DNA of 64,000 bases from Salvator merianae (lineage: Eukaryota; Chordata; Lepidosauria; Squamata; Teiidae): assembly GCA_003586115.2 (NCBI GenBank), contig QVOM02000025.1, forward strand, positions 85,997,521 to 86,061,520, read 5' to 3'. The position numbers were made by a program, and so were the translations under genes. The notes under the pieces were generated by a model, which was given only the letters and a program-made list of their open reading frames with translations, was not told the DNA's origin and made no database searches. Shown one piece after another: positions 24,332-35,440 of the stretch; position 1 is the stretch's first letter; each line of letters starts with the position of its first letter.

Positions 24332-24794
24332 CATCTATCAGATTTCCATAAACAAGGGCTAGCTGCAGGAAAATCACAAGATTTATTCCATTTCACCCCC
24401 CAAAAAAGTCAAAGTGTTGATTTCTTAAGAAGTGCCTTCTGAGGCATAACAGATAAGATTATAAACAGGAGTGCTGCCAGTTAAGGACGTGGACGTGCAG
24501 AGTGAGGGACAAGCAAAAATCCATCAGGTACATCTAAAGGTTTGAAGTACTAAACTCAGTTCTTCGGAGTTTGATATGTAGAATCTTTGTTTTCTATTTC
24601 AATAACAAATTCGCATTTACTAAATATTAGACAAAGAAGGGAGTCGCGAGGGGAAGGGAGAGAAAGAAAATTCTTTTCCATCTTATCAGTCTGTAACAGA
24701 ATGGTGGAGCTCTTATTGGTTTCTGCTGAGTCCAAATGGGTGGGTGGCAACTGCAATGCAGCAATTGCAATGGAGTGATTCACAAGATTAGCCT
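24332..24794. other. Intronic sequence, nothing recognised
   Basis: Includes a purine-rich patch at 24636-24670. No gene. Confidence 0.5.
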
Positions 24795-25231
24795 TCTGTT
24801 CTATAGTTGAAGCTATAGTTTTGCCAGTAGTAATGTATGGCTGTGAAAGCTGGACCATAAGGAAGGCCCAGCGCTAAAGAATGGGTGCTTTGAATTGTGG
24901 TGCTGGAGACTTTTGAGAGTCCCTTGCACTATAAGGAGATCAAATCACTCAAAACTAAAGGAAATCAATCCTCACTGGAAAGACAAATACAGGAACCGAA
25001 GCTCAAATACTTTGGCCACAGAAAAAGAAGACAGAACTCATTGGAAAAGATTGGGAAGATTGATGGCAAAAAGAGAAGGGGAGGGCAGAGGATGAGATGG
25101 AGAGATTGTGTCATGGAAGCAACGAACAGGAGCTTGGGCAAACTTGGAGAGACAGTCGAGGACAGAAGGGTCTGGCATGCTGTGATCCATGGGGTCATGA
25201 AGAGTCAGGCGCAACTTAACAACTGAACAAA
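24795..25231 (+). mobile_element. BovB (RTE) LINE 3' end
   Basis: The nucleotide pattern (GTATGGCTGTGAAAGCTGGA, GAGAGTCCCTTG, CTTTGGCCACAG, ACTCATTGGAAAAGA, GATGAGATGGAGAGATTG, ATGGAAGCAACGAACA, CCATGGGGTCATGAAGAGTC, then CAACTTAACAACTGAACAA) is the C-terminal ORF and short 3' end of BovB. The frame 24897-25226 keeps YFGH, LEKIGKI and GGQRMRWRDCVMEAT. An upstream stop shows that it is dead. BovB is abundant in squamates. Confidence 0.93.
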
Positions 25232-25249
25232 GCTACAATGGTCTAGTGA

Positions 25250-25318
25250 ATTGTGCACTGAGTAGCAGGTTGGACTTGACCTTGGAGGTTCCTTCCAACT
25301 CTGTGTAATTCTATGGAA
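25250..25318 (+). mobile_element. CR1 3' tail remnant
   Basis: GCAGGTTGGACTTGACCTTG, GAGGTTCCTTCCAACTCTG and ATTCTATG match the last 60 bases of CR1, ending in one unit of the terminal octamer. Confidence 0.75.
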
Positions 25319-26444
25319 GGGAGCACAACAGGAAGCAGGTGCATACCATGCTTAATTTCCATCATGCTCACCTTGCCTTTGATGTTGAAGAAGGTTCTCA
25401 TCAAACTTAAGCCCAGCACATGCCTAGTCCCCAACCCACTTCTGAGCCACGTTTTTACTGCGTACAGATGCAGCCTCAGACATAGTCTGCACGTATGGTT
25501 ATTTTAGAAGCAGGCAGCACTAAGAACTTGCATAAACACCCTTAAGTAGAATGACTCAAATTTCAAAGTAGAATTTCAGTACTTCCAGGGATCCTGGAAA
25601 GCCTGCAGAGATATAGTGCCAGAAAGGCAAAGGAAGTGAGAGCAGAGACAAGTGAGTGAAAGTTAGCTGTTAACAGCTCCAAAGCATCATGCTAAGAGGC
25701 TGCTTTATCATAAGTATTATGTGTCTCCTCAGGATTTTCCAGAGGAAAAGATTAATTCTTTCAGCTACTTGCTCAGCACTCCACACATTCTTTTTCTGCA
25801 CTGTGACAACGTGCCAGGGTGTTCTGTTGTTAAAGATCCAGCGCACTCAAGATGACCTAAATCAAGTCAATTGAGGCGGGACCTCAAAAATAAAAATAAA
25901 AACCAAGAGACACTGCTCAAGGCAGTTATAAACTGCAGCTCAGGATGCCGATGACCATCCTCTTCAGGATCCAAAGCAACTCTGAAACAGAATTTGAGAA
26001 ATGTATGTATGTTAAGGCAAGAGCATTACAAAATGAAAGAATCAACTTGCTTTCTTGTGTTTGCTTTTCAGGGCAGGACTGAAAGACGGAAGTAGCCGAT
26101 ATGGGTGTCCCTGACAGTGAGGACTACAACTTCATCAGCTCCAGCCAGAACGTAGGACAGCCAATGGCCAGCTTTGTGGCTTGTGTCAAAAGAGCAGTGA
26201 CTGCTGAATATCCACCCTTCCCCAGCCAATCACAATCTCCCAAGGCCACTTATCCCACCTTCTCCTCCATTCAAAACAACTGCAGTTAAAATCCTATGGG
26301 TGTGCTGTATATTGTGCTCCATTATCTCTTCTCTTTATTAACTGTGTTTGCAGCCTGTAATCTCACGCTGCAATTGGATGGTTTAAGCAAAAAAAAAAAA
26401 AAAAAATTAAATGATGCCTACAGATTTTTCTGACCTTCAGCTCC
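25319..26444. other. Intronic sequence, nothing recognised
   Basis: Contains a run of about 19 A near 26390. A frame at 26101-26289, preceded by a CAG, encodes no domain I recognise. Confidence 0.45.
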
Positions 26445-27146
26445 TTGCTCCTTCTATGTGAGGCCACACTTGGAATGGTGAGGCCACACTTGGAATATTG
26501 TGTACAGTTCTGGTCACCTCACCTCAGAAAGGATATTGTGGAACTGGAGAAGGTGCAAAAAAGGGCAACCAGAATGATCAAGGGGCTGGAACACCTTCCT
26601 TACGAAATCAGACTGCAACGCCTTGGCCTCTTCAGCCTTGAAAAGCGAGGTTTAAGAGGAGACCTGATTGAAGTTTATAAAATCATGCACGGTATGGATA
26701 AGGTGGATAAAGAGAAGTTATTTTCTCTCTCACACAACACTAGGACCGAGGGCACTCTCTGAAGCTGATGGGTAGGAAAGTTAGGACTGACAAGGGGAAG
26801 TATTTTTTCACCCAGAGGGTCGTCGGTCTGTGGAATTTATTACTAGATGAGGTGGTGACAGCCATCAGCCTGGACAGCTTTAAGAAGAGATTGGACAGAT
26901 TCATAGAGGTCAGGTGTATCAATGGCTACTAGAATGGATGCCCAGGTACCGCCTCCAGGTTGGAAAGACAGGCAGGATGTCTGTAAAACCATTTGTGGGG
27001 AGTCATGGGCAGTGGAAGGTTTTGCCTTTTATTCTGCTTGAGATGCACAGAAGCAATAGGTGGGCCACTGGGTGAGACAGGATGCTGGACTGGGTGGGCC
27101 ATGGCCTGATCCAGCAAGGCTCCTCTTATATTCTTATGTTCTTAAG
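26445..27146 (+). mobile_element. CR1 LINE 3' end (fragment)
   Basis: Frame 26445-26762 encodes the C-terminus of CR1 reverse transcriptase ORF2 (VRPHLEYCVQFWSPHLRKDI, LEKVQKRATRMIKGLEHLPY, FSLEKRGLRGDLIEVYKIMH). The coding part continues after a frameshift near 26760, and the 3' UTR ends CTCCTCTTATATTCTTATGTTC. A 20-bp direct duplication sits at its start (AGGCCACACTTGGAATGGTG repeated). Confidence 0.93.
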
Positions 27147-27855
27147 CTTTCTTCTGAAGCTCCAGGCCCATCTGCACCCATGGCGCTTTCTTGTGGACTC
27201 TGCACAGCTAGTACCTGCCTCCAACTTGACTGGACGTGGACAGCTGGAAGCCCCACTACCTGTGAAGGTTCCACCTCTGCCCTTGCCACCTTCTTCCAGC
27301 ACCACCTTCATGCTCTGTTGGTGGAAAAGAATAAAAGCAGCAGTGGCAACAGAAGCCAATTCTGCACTTGAGGGGAGAGGAGTGGTCCTACTGGAACCAT
27401 TTCGACCAATACAGTCCTCACATCCTGTTCTGAGACAGCCCTGCACCACCCCGTGCCACTCCAAAGCTTATGTGAGCTTTGGAGCCTGCTGCGAGGGTTC
27501 TGACAAGCAGGAACTAAAGGCCCAGGTCTTGGAGCCTTAGGGGGACCCAATTCAATGGTGGAATTTGGTGTGCCACTAAAATGGGTCTCTCTGCTACACC
27601 GGCTCACAGAGGTGTGCGACCATTGCTATATCACTGTCACATTTGCCTCATCCTTGCCTCTGTCTTACCATCACGCCTCTGGCAACAATGAAGATGCCAG
27701 TGCCGCAGTGGCAACAAAGATGAAAGAAGGGCCTTCATCTCCATTGATGCCCTACCGTTCTTGTCTCCTTGCCACTTTTGCCTTGCAAACACAGCAGCAG
27801 TACTGCTGGAGATTAAAGAAGAGTTATCTCTGTCAGCAATTACATCATTGTGTCA
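27147..27855. repeat. GC-rich block, unclassified repeat
   Basis: Composition contrasts with both flanks. The stretch around 27400-27520, with CCACTCCAAAGCTTATGTGAG and CTTTGGAGCCTG, resembles interior motifs of the GGGCC MITE group (1078, 40.5 kb, 50.3 kb). It may be a decayed relative. Open frames of 112-152 codons on both strands here have biased, domain-free products and are not called. Confidence 0.35.
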
Positions 27856-28095
27856 AGAACTGCAGCTGCTCCTGGGTGGGGGGAAGGGGAAAAGACTTGG
27901 TCTGGACCCTGCAGCCTTGAGTTTGTAACTGTTGCCACTCCCTTTCCCAGGCTGGATATAAGAACTGCAGCTGCTCCTGGGTGGGGGGAAGGGGAAAAGA
28001 CTTGGTCTGGACCCTGCAGCCTTGAGTTTGTAACTGTTGCCACTCCCTTTCCCAGGCTGGATATAAGAACTGTAGCTGCTCCTGGGTTTGGAAGA
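27856..28095. repeat. 105-bp tandem duplication
   Basis: The unit starting AGAACTGCAGCTGCTCCTGG occurs at 27856-27960 and 27961-28065, apparently identical, with a partial third copy (28066-28095) that has diverged. The unit length is a multiple of three, so frames run through it on both strands. Confidence 0.92.
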
Positions 28096-28405
28096 GCAGG
28101 CAAATACTTGAGCTGGCTGCTGCCTCTTCTTTTACTGCATTTTTTGTTTAATTTTCTTTTGCTATGTTTCAGTAAGTTATTTGATTAATTGATCATTGTT
28201 ATTGCTTCACTGTCTTTTACCCGTTATCAGGTATTGTATAATTTGTATATTATATAGCTTATTATCACTTTTCTATATATTGTTTATGCTGCATATTTGA
28301 TGTTCTTACAAACTGTATTAGGCATTTTTTGTTTATTCTGTTTTTGGTCTGTTGTGAACCAGCTTGAACATTTTTTTTTTAAAAAGATAGCACATAAATA
28401 CAAAT
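28096..28405 (+). mobile_element. L2-like LINE or SINE 3' tail
   Basis: T-rich 3' UTR-like sequence ends with GTTGTGAACCAGCTTGAACA, a T/A run and GCACATAAATACAAATAC. This matches the general L2-type ending that converts to AAGGCGGTATATAAAT in young copies. Confidence 0.45.
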
Positions 28406-28655
28406 ACAAAATGTGAATGTTTGCCTTATTGCCCCCTTCATCTTGCCATTGCATCTCTGGCCAATATCACCCGTCCTTCACCTCCACTGCTGCTGCTTGC
28501 ACATATGCCTGGGAGGAGGAACAGGAACTTTTTCTATCCAACAATCTTGCAAATACACAGAAGCCTGTCAAGTGGGAGAAACAGAACAGGGTTGGGCGCT
28601 TGGCTGACACCACACTGGCTTTGCCTCTACCGCTTCATGGCTCCATTTCTAACAT
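28406..28655. other. GC-rich spacer, unclassified
   Basis: Short stretch before fold-back copy 4. All frames here lack domains. Confidence 0.4.
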
Positions 28656-28775
28656 CAGCGGTGGCCGCAAGGCAGCCTGTTGCAGCAGTACAGAGGCCCA
28701 GAGGCCCCGTGGACAGTCATGGCAGGCTTTGCGCGGGGCGTGAACAGCCGGGCTTAAAGCCAGCAGCCGCTGCTG
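28656..28775. mobile_element. CAGCGG fold-back hAT MITE, copy 4 (internally deleted)
   Basis: CAGCGGTGGCCGCAAGGC at the left and CAGCAGCCGCTGCTG at the right. The flanking octamers TCTAACAT and TCTAACAC match at 7 of 8. At 120 bp it is the shortest copy; much of the left arm is missing. Confidence 0.87.
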
Positions 28776-30195
28776 TCTAACACCCCTCCAGCCCAGCCTC
28801 TGATTGGAGCTGTCCTCCACCCAGTTAGCTCCACAGACCATCAGCTGCCACTGATCTGGTGGAAAACACATGGATTGTCCCTGCTGAAAACAGCAACGCA
28901 TAGGACATCATGCACTGCCCAAAGCTTCCCCAGATTCTCTCTGTTGCCGCTTCTACCACCCAAGAGAGGCCCTGCTGAAGGCCAGGGAGCCTTCTACATA
29001 AAATCCAGTGTGAAGGTGGACTAAGAAGGAAGGATTTTCGCATCCCATGCTGTTCTTTCCTGGCAGCAGGATTAATGACAAGTGGCACATCCAATAATCA
29101 GCAACGTAGAATTATGGAAAGAAATTTCACAAAGATTAAGGTCCCCGTTACATAACCAAAGCAACTAGTTCAAACATTCCATTCTGTCAAGCTAATTTTC
29201 CTCTGAAGAAGTTTGGATTTCTTTCTAAACTAGGGTTTTCAAAAATGGTTTTAAGTAGCAAATATAAACGGCATCATATTGCTTTTAAAAAATGTGGATG
29301 GAAGCAAGGCAAAACTATTGACAAGAAAAAGGGGAAGAGGAAACCTGAGGATTACTTTACAATAATCAACCACAAGTTAAAATATCTAACAAAATCTAGA
29401 ATTACTAGAGCTGAAACCAAAACGATTCAAAAAAGGTTGTGTCTCCAAAATTAAGGACCTGCTTCCTTCTAAGCTATTTTATTTTGTCTTTATTTTATGA
29501 CCCTAGATTTCAGTCCTGGCTTCTCCCAGCAGGGCCTTCTAACTACCAACAAACTCTAACTCTGCTTAATTTTTTTGAAATCAGCCAAAGTGAACTAGGT
29601 GTTGCCAACTGTTGTGTCAGCTCTTTTACATCACTGACACAAGATGTCACTAAAGGATCGCACAAACCAGGAATGTCTGACCAAACAACAGACCACAAAA
29701 CAAAGCCAAAAAAGCACAACAGAAACAAAACAACGATTTGACTTTCAGGAGCCTCCATACAGCAGACTTTTTATTTTGATTGCTGAACTGTATGTGTGTA
29801 CATGCACATGTGTGTACATGTACGAGAGAGTATCCATCTGTTGTCTGAGGCCATGCAGGACTTTCCCTTTCAGTTCTTTGTAACTTTTCATACCTTCAGG
29901 GCACAGGTCTTCTTGGTTCTTCTGTTTCTAGAACTAGCACTCTAGGGGCTGACTGGGCATTGTGGTAATCTTGATGTGGGGAAAGCCCTGCTCTATAAAT
30001 ACATGAAATAAATAGGGCTGCTCTGTAGCCTATCCATCAAGCATAGAAATGGTTCACTTCTCAGACCAACTGAAACAGGCAGCAGGGACACATTACTGAG
30101 TGAGGCAAAGGGTTAGTCAAGGACTGGTCACATCAAGACTGCGGCAGAATCCACACAACAATGGGCCCAGGTGCTTTTTACGGTTGGAGCACTTG
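28776..30195. other. Intronic sequence, nothing recognised
   Basis: A TGTGTGTACATG-type simple stretch lies at 29790-29825. No gene supported. Confidence 0.45.
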
Positions 30196-30397
30196 CCTAG
30201 ATACAACCTCCAGATTGGAGAGTCAGGCAAGATGCCTCTAAAAACCATTTGCAGAGATTTGACAGCAGGTAAAGGTTTTGCCCTTGTCTTCTGCTTGAAG
30301 AAGCAGAAGCAGTTGGTAGACCACTGTGTGGGAGGGGATGCTAGACTAGATGGGCTGCACCCTCTATCCAGCAGGGGTCCTCTTATGTTCTTATTTC
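30196..30397 (+). mobile_element. CR1 3' end fragment
   Basis: ATACAACCTCCAGATTGGAG, GCAAGATGCCTCTAAAAACC and a terminal CAGGGGTCCTCTTATGTTCT identify the CR1 3' UTR of the same subfamily as the 26-kb copy. It lies just before the long CR1, in the same orientation. Confidence 0.85.
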
Positions 30398-30441
30398 TTT
30401 CTCTACCTCTCTTTTTCTTGGCAGACCTTATGTGGCTGAAA

Positions 30442-30615
30442 CACAAGCAGGATCTGCACAAGCAGGATCTGCACAACAGGATCTGCTTGGTTGAAGTAGA
30501 AGGAGGGTGCTTTTTTGAAAGAGGACAAAGAGAAGCACACGGCATCAACTTCTCTTCTATCAAAGAAGAACACAAAAAAGAAGCACACGGCGTGTGCACA
30601 CGGCGTGAGCACACG
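30442..30615 (+). repeat. Direct repeats in the CR1 5' UTR
   Basis: A 15-bp unit CACAAGCAGGATCTG occurs twice perfectly and once with one base missing (30442-30485). A second motif, GCACACGG, occurs four times between 30533 and 30615. Repeated short units in a LINE 5' UTR are typical of internal promoters; promoter function is inferred. Confidence 0.6.
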
Positions 30616-30884
30616 GTCTGAGGAGAGCGGCGTTTCCTGTTTTTGGTGACTCAGAGGAGCGACCCAATAGGAATTAGCCACATCCTCAGGAGGAGGAGCT
30701 AGCCTGCCCAGCAGGGCTTAAATATAACCTCAAGTGGGAGGAGCTAGCCAGTAAACACATAACAGCGTATCATAAATAGCATACTCCTAGTGCATACTGC
30801 AAGGAAGTCGAAGGTCACTGCAACCTGAAAGATTGCTGGAGGTTGGCTGCTCAACTATCACTGAACCAGAAAGAAAAACATCAA

Positions 30885-31868
30885 ATGACTCCACACAATA
30901 TGGAAGAGAAGAAGAGCTATTTTGTTAGCTGCAATGTATGCTTCATGTTTACATCCCTTCTGGAAGAGGAACTAAACTTCACCTGCCACAAATGCAAGCT
31001 TGTGTCTCTCCTGGAAGAAAGAGTGAAAAGTCTTGAGGAGAAAATGGCCACACTGAAGCTGATTAGGGAAGATGAGATCTTCCTCGATAGAGCTGAGGAA
31101 ACTCTTCGGAATGATGCAATAGAAGAAAATCTTGCTGTACCTGCAGAAGCTGATGGATGGAAGCATGTGACCCAAAGAAGCAGGAAGATTAGGTGATATT
31201 CAACACCTTTACAACTTAAGAACCGGTTCCAGCCCCTCAGTCAGGAGAACAACGAAGACATTCCTCAAGATATGACTACACTATCCACAAAGAGCACTCC
31301 GCTATGCAGCCAGAAACCTCTTGAACGGAGAGATAGAAGTGGTACTGTGAAGAAGAACAGGAGAGTGGTGGTTGTGGGAGATTCCCTTTTGAGAGGAATG
31401 GAGGCAGCTGTCTGCAGACCTGACAGAAACTCACGAGAGGTGTGCTGTCTCCCAGGTGCACGAATCAAAGATGTGACTGATAGCTTATCGAGGTTCTTCA
31501 GTCCTACGGACTACTACCCATTCCTGCTAATACATGTAGGCACAAATGACACTGCAAGAAAGGACTTTGCAACCATCTGCAGTGACTTCGAAGACCTTGG
31601 CAAGAAAGTGAAGGAACTGGGAGCATAAGTAGTTTTCTCATCTATCCTTCCTATGGATGGTCATGGAAAAAGAAGATGGGACAGGATTCTTGAGGTGAAC
31701 AATTGGCTACGTCAATGGTGCTATCGGCAAGGATTTGGATTTCTGAACCATGGAGAAAACTACCTATATGATGGACTCCTTGCAAGAGATGGGCTGCACC
31801 TTACAAAGACAGGGAAGAATGTTTTTGGCAAGTGCCTTGCTTCACTCATCAGGAGAGCTTTAAACTAA
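30885..31868 (+). pseudogene. CR1 ORF1 (zinc-binding, coiled coil, SGNH esterase), two stops
   Basis: One reading frame runs from ATG 30885 (or 30900) to the stop at 31866-31868, 327 codons, near the usual CR1 ORF1 size. Two in-frame stops interrupt it, at 31194-31196 (TGA) and 31626-31628 (TAA). The N-terminus has paired cysteines (CNVC, CHKC) followed by a coiled-coil-like segment (LLEERVKSLEEKMATLKLI). The C-terminal half is an SGNH/GDSL esterase: GDSLLRG, HVGTND and DGLHLTKTG. The second stop falls between the GTND and DGLH blocks. ORF1 proteins bind RNA and assist retrotransposition. An upstream non-ATG start at 30843 is possible but less likely. Confidence 0.9.
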
Positions 31869-34785
31869 AACAAAAGGGGAAGGGAAATAAAAAGTCAAAG
31901 AAAAATACTCAGTCAATCAATACAGGCGATATTCTTGCTACCAGAAGTAGAAGTAAAGAACAAAAGCAAAAGGTTTGTAAGGAAAGTGGAGGAGTCAAGC
32001 TTGTAAGAGGTATCAGTCACAAACTAAAATGCTTCTACACCAATGCACAGAGTATGAGAAATAAAAAAGGAGAACTGGAGATCCTAACACAGGAAGATAA
32101 ATATGGTGTCATAAGCATTACGGAAACCTGGTGGGATAACGCACATGAATGGAACATGGATATCGAAGGCTACAACTTATTTTTGCGAAACAGACTTAAC
32201 AAAAGAGGAGGGGGTATTGCACTGTATGTTAAAAAAGCATTTGTCTCCTCAGAGATTCAGGTTTCAGAGAATGGAAGCCCGGTAGAATCTGTCTGGGTAA
32301 GAATTCAAGGAGAGAACAACAGAAAGGACACCATTGTAGGAGTTTATTATAGGCCCCCTGGACAAACAGAAGATATGGATGCTCTCTTTCTAGATCAGAT
32401 GGCTAAACTCTCAAGAAAGCATGACATAGTGCTTATGGGAGATTTTAACTATCCAGACATTTGTTGGGAATCCCTCTCAGGCGTAAATCACAAGTCTAAT
32501 AAGTTCTTATCGTCTCTTGCTGACAACTTCATCTATCAAAAGGTGGAGGAGAAAACTAGAGGACTGGCTATCCTCGATCTAATTCTTACCAACAGAGAGG
32601 AAATGGTTGAGGAAATCAGAGTCTCTGGGACCTTAGGAGGCAGTGACCATGCTATCCTTAAATTCTGGGTAATAAGGGAAGGAAAGCCTGAGAGGACTCA
32701 GACTTCAAAGTTGGACTTCAGACGGGCGGATTTTGATGGACTCAGAAGGAGGGTAGGAAGGATAAAATGGTTGAATGTACTAAAGGATAGAAATGTCCAA
32801 GAAGGATGGGATACTTTGCAAAATGCAATACTAGAAGCACAGTCTTTAACAATTCCTCAAAGAAAGAAGAACGGGAAGCATCTAAAGAGACCAGGGTGGA
32901 TAAACCCAAAACTTAAAAACTTGCTAAGGAGGAAAAAAGAAATGTTCAAGAAATGGAAGGAGGGGAATATATCTAAAGAAGAATATAATGTAGTCTGCAC
33001 AAATTGCAGGGCAAGTATCAGAAAAGCTAAAGCTAGAAATGAATTGAGGCTTGCAAGAGAGACTAAAAACAATAAAAAGGGGTTTTGGGGATATGTTAAA
33101 AGCAAAAGAAAAGTTAAAGAGGCTATAGGATGTTTACAGAATGAAAATGGTGAATTGATAAAAATGATATTGAGAAGGCTGAGCTTCTGAACTCCTATTT
33201 TGTATCTGTTTTCTCTAAGAAAGATAGCGTAGCAGCGACTGACCTTTGTTGTGCTAGTGAAGGAATAAGAGAATCAAAGCACATAATCGAAACAGAGAGG
33301 GTAAGGGAATACTTAGCTAATTTAAATGAATTTAAGTCTCCAGGTCCAGATGGATTACATCCTAGGGTACTGAAGGAATTAGCAGGGGTTATTGCTGAAC
33401 CACTTGCTGTAATCTTTGAAAATTCATGGAGAACAGGAGAAGTCCCAGATGACTGGAGAAGGGCAAACGTTGTCCCTATTTTCAAAAAAGGGAAGAAGGC
33501 GAACCCAGGGAACTACAGGCCTGTTAGCCTGACTTCAATACCAGGAAAGATTTTTGAACAAATTATTAAACAACATGTATGCCAGCATTTGGACGGGAAT
33601 TCAGTAATTAACCGTAGTCAACATGGGTTTGTAACAAACAAGTCACGTCAGACTAATCTAATTTCATTCTATGACAAAATCACTGAATGGGTTGATCAGG
33701 GAAATGCTGTAGACATAGTATATCTTGACTTCAGTAAAGCATTTGACAAAGTATCTCATACCATCCTCATTGAAAAAATGATCAAATACGGGATTGACAA
33801 GGTAACTGTTAGGTGGGTTCATAACTGGCTTAGTGATCGTACTCAAAGAGTGGTTATAAATGGCTGCACATCCAATTGGAAGAAAGTCTCAAGCGGTGTA
33901 CCGCAAGGCTCTGTGCTGGGCCCAGTTATGTTTAACATTTTTATAAATGATCTGGATGAGGGAGTTGAGGGGAAACTGATCAAATTTGCTGATGACACAA
34001 AGCTAGGGGGGGTTGCTAACACTAGAGAAGAGAGAGAGAGGATTCAAAAAGATTTAGAAAAACTGGAACAATGGGCTGCAACTAATAGAATGGTATTTAA
34101 CAAGGAAAAATGCAAGGTACTACATCTGGGCAAGAAAAATGAAAAAAACACATATAGAATGGGAGGAATCCAGCTGAGCAGCAGCACATGTGAAAAGGAC
34201 CTGGGTGTCCTAGTAGATCATAGACTGAACATGAGTCAACAGTGCAAAGCAGCTGCAAAAAAGGCAAACACAATCCTGGGGTGTATTAAGAGAAGCATAG
34301 AGTCCAGATCGCGTGAAGTTATTATCCCTCTCTACTCTGCATTGGTCAGACCTCAACTGGAATACTGTGTCCAGTTCTGGGCACCCCAGTTTAAAAAAGA
34401 CACTGACAAACTGGAGCAGGTTCAAAGGAGAGCTACCAAGATGGTGAATGGTCTACAAACCATGTCCTATGAGGAACGGTTAAAGGAACTAGGAATGTTT
34501 AGCCTACAAAAAAGAAGACTGAGAGGGGACATGATAGCTGTCTACAAATACCTAAAGGGCTGTCACAGTGCAGAAGGATCAGACCTGTTCTCACTTGCAC
34601 AAGGAAGGACTAGAAGCAACGGGATGAAACTGCAGGGGAAAAGATTCAGATTAGATGTTAGAAAAAATTTTATGACAGTAAGGATGATCAACCAGTGGAA
34701 TAGGTTGCCGCAGGAGGTGGTGAGTTCCCCTGCGATGGAGGTCTTCAAGCGGAGACTGGATGGCCATTTATCGGGGATGGTTTAG
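31772..34785 (+). pseudogene. CR1 ORF2 (AP endonuclease and reverse transcriptase), one frameshift
   Basis: The endonuclease part is open to a stop at 33190, with NAQS, TETWW, GDFNYPD and GGSDH all present. At 33160-33164 an A-run seems one base short. The frame shifts there, and the reverse transcriptase part is then open from about 33154 to the stop at 34783-34785. Motifs there are NYRPVSLTSIPGKIFE, YLDFSKAFDKVSH, SGVPQGSVLGP and FADDTKL. The catalytic aspartates are intact. Total length of about 980 codons is normal for CR1. The frame overlaps the end of ORF1 by about 97 bases. The first in-frame ATG, at 32054, lies beyond the first catalytic residue, so the true start is unclear. Confidence 0.92.
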
Positions 34786-34840
34786 GGAATCCTGCATTGA
34801 GCAGGGGGTTGGACTTGATGATCCAGGAGGTCCCTTCCAA

Positions 34841-34880
34841 CTCTATGTTTCTATGTTTCTATATTTCTATGTTTCTATGT
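34841..34880 (+). repeat. CR1 terminal octamer array
   Basis: About five tandem TTTCTATG-like units close the element. CR1-type LINEs end in such 8-bp repeats instead of poly-A. Confidence 0.9.
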
Positions 34881-34882
34881 AA

Positions 34883-35299
34883 CTCCCTAATGATGCCATG
34901 GGATAGTTGAAGGGTATGGACATCACACGTCTCACACCCACTGAGCTCCCTTCCCACACTAGAAAGGTGGAAGGTGCTATTGCAAGCACTTCCCACACAG
35001 TGCAGGGCAACACACCCTGACAACGTTTTCTTCTGCCCCCACCACCATGCAGGGCACTTCCTTGCCATCTCCAGACTTCAGGCCTCTTCGTTCATTTGCC
35101 TGGCTGCAGCATGAAGACAGGATGCACCACAGGGTCATTCCATCTGCTCGACAGCAGACCAGCAAGACTGGATTTGCTCCTTAACTGCCACCCAGAAGCC
35201 ATTCCATTACTAGGTTGCAGGAAGAAGACAGAATGGCCCTGGGAGGCCTCTCCATCTGCCCTACAGCAGACCAGCAATGCTGTTAAGTTCTCCCATTCC
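34883..35299. repeat. GC-rich sequence with a diverged 111-bp internal duplication
   Basis: Two related segments (about 35104-35165 and 35214-35281) share GACAGCAGACCAGCAA-like and CATCTGC words about 111 bases apart. Family unknown. Confidence 0.5.
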
Positions 35300-35440
35300 C
35301 ATTCTAGTAGCCATTGATACACTTGTCCTCCATGAATTTTCTCTATAAGAACATAAGGGAAGCCATTTTGGATTAAGACACAGTCTATCTAGTCCTGTCT
35401 CACATTTTGGCCCACAATTGCTTCTGGGCATTCTGAATAT
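35300..35440 (-). mobile_element. CR1 3' UTR pieces
   Basis: CATTCTAGTAGCCATTGATA (inner 3' UTR, minus strand) is followed directly by AAGAACATAAGGGAAGCC and TGGCCCACAATTGCTTCTGG (the 3' terminus of a second copy). Two broken copies thus abut. Confidence 0.8.

Larger units (their letters stand above)
30405..34882 (+). mobile_element. Nearly full-length CR1 LINE
   Basis: About 4.5 kb with the full CR1 plan: a GC-richer 5' UTR with short direct repeats, ORF1, ORF2, a very short 3' UTR (GGACTTGATGATCCAGGAGG) and a terminal octamer array of TTTCTATG units at 34841-34880. CR1 copies are usually heavily 5'-truncated, so a copy retaining both ORFs is uncommon. Only three disabling changes are seen: two stops in ORF1 and one single-base frameshift in ORF2. 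The 5' boundary is inferred from the end of the preceding CR1 fragment. The element lies antisense to CTNNA2. Confidence 0.92.

Noticed and set aside
23526..24442. Frames of about 90 codons inside the hairpin element
   Set aside because: Palindromic GC-rich sequence keeps frames open on both strands; no transposase motif.
26101..26289. Possible exon preceded by TTTTCAGGGCAG
   Set aside because: No recognisable protein, no convincing donor; chance acceptor-like sequences are common.
27082..27920. Several frames of 112-152 codons in both directions
   Set aside because: GC-rich repeat block; frames exist on both strands with low-complexity products.
28417..28780. Overlapping frames of 108 and 119 codons
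   Set aside because: They end inside the fold-back MITE and have no domain.
30117..30621. Overlapping frames of 173 and 165 codons on opposite strands
   Set aside because: They span a CR1 3' UTR and the CR1 5' UTR repeats; neither shows a domain.
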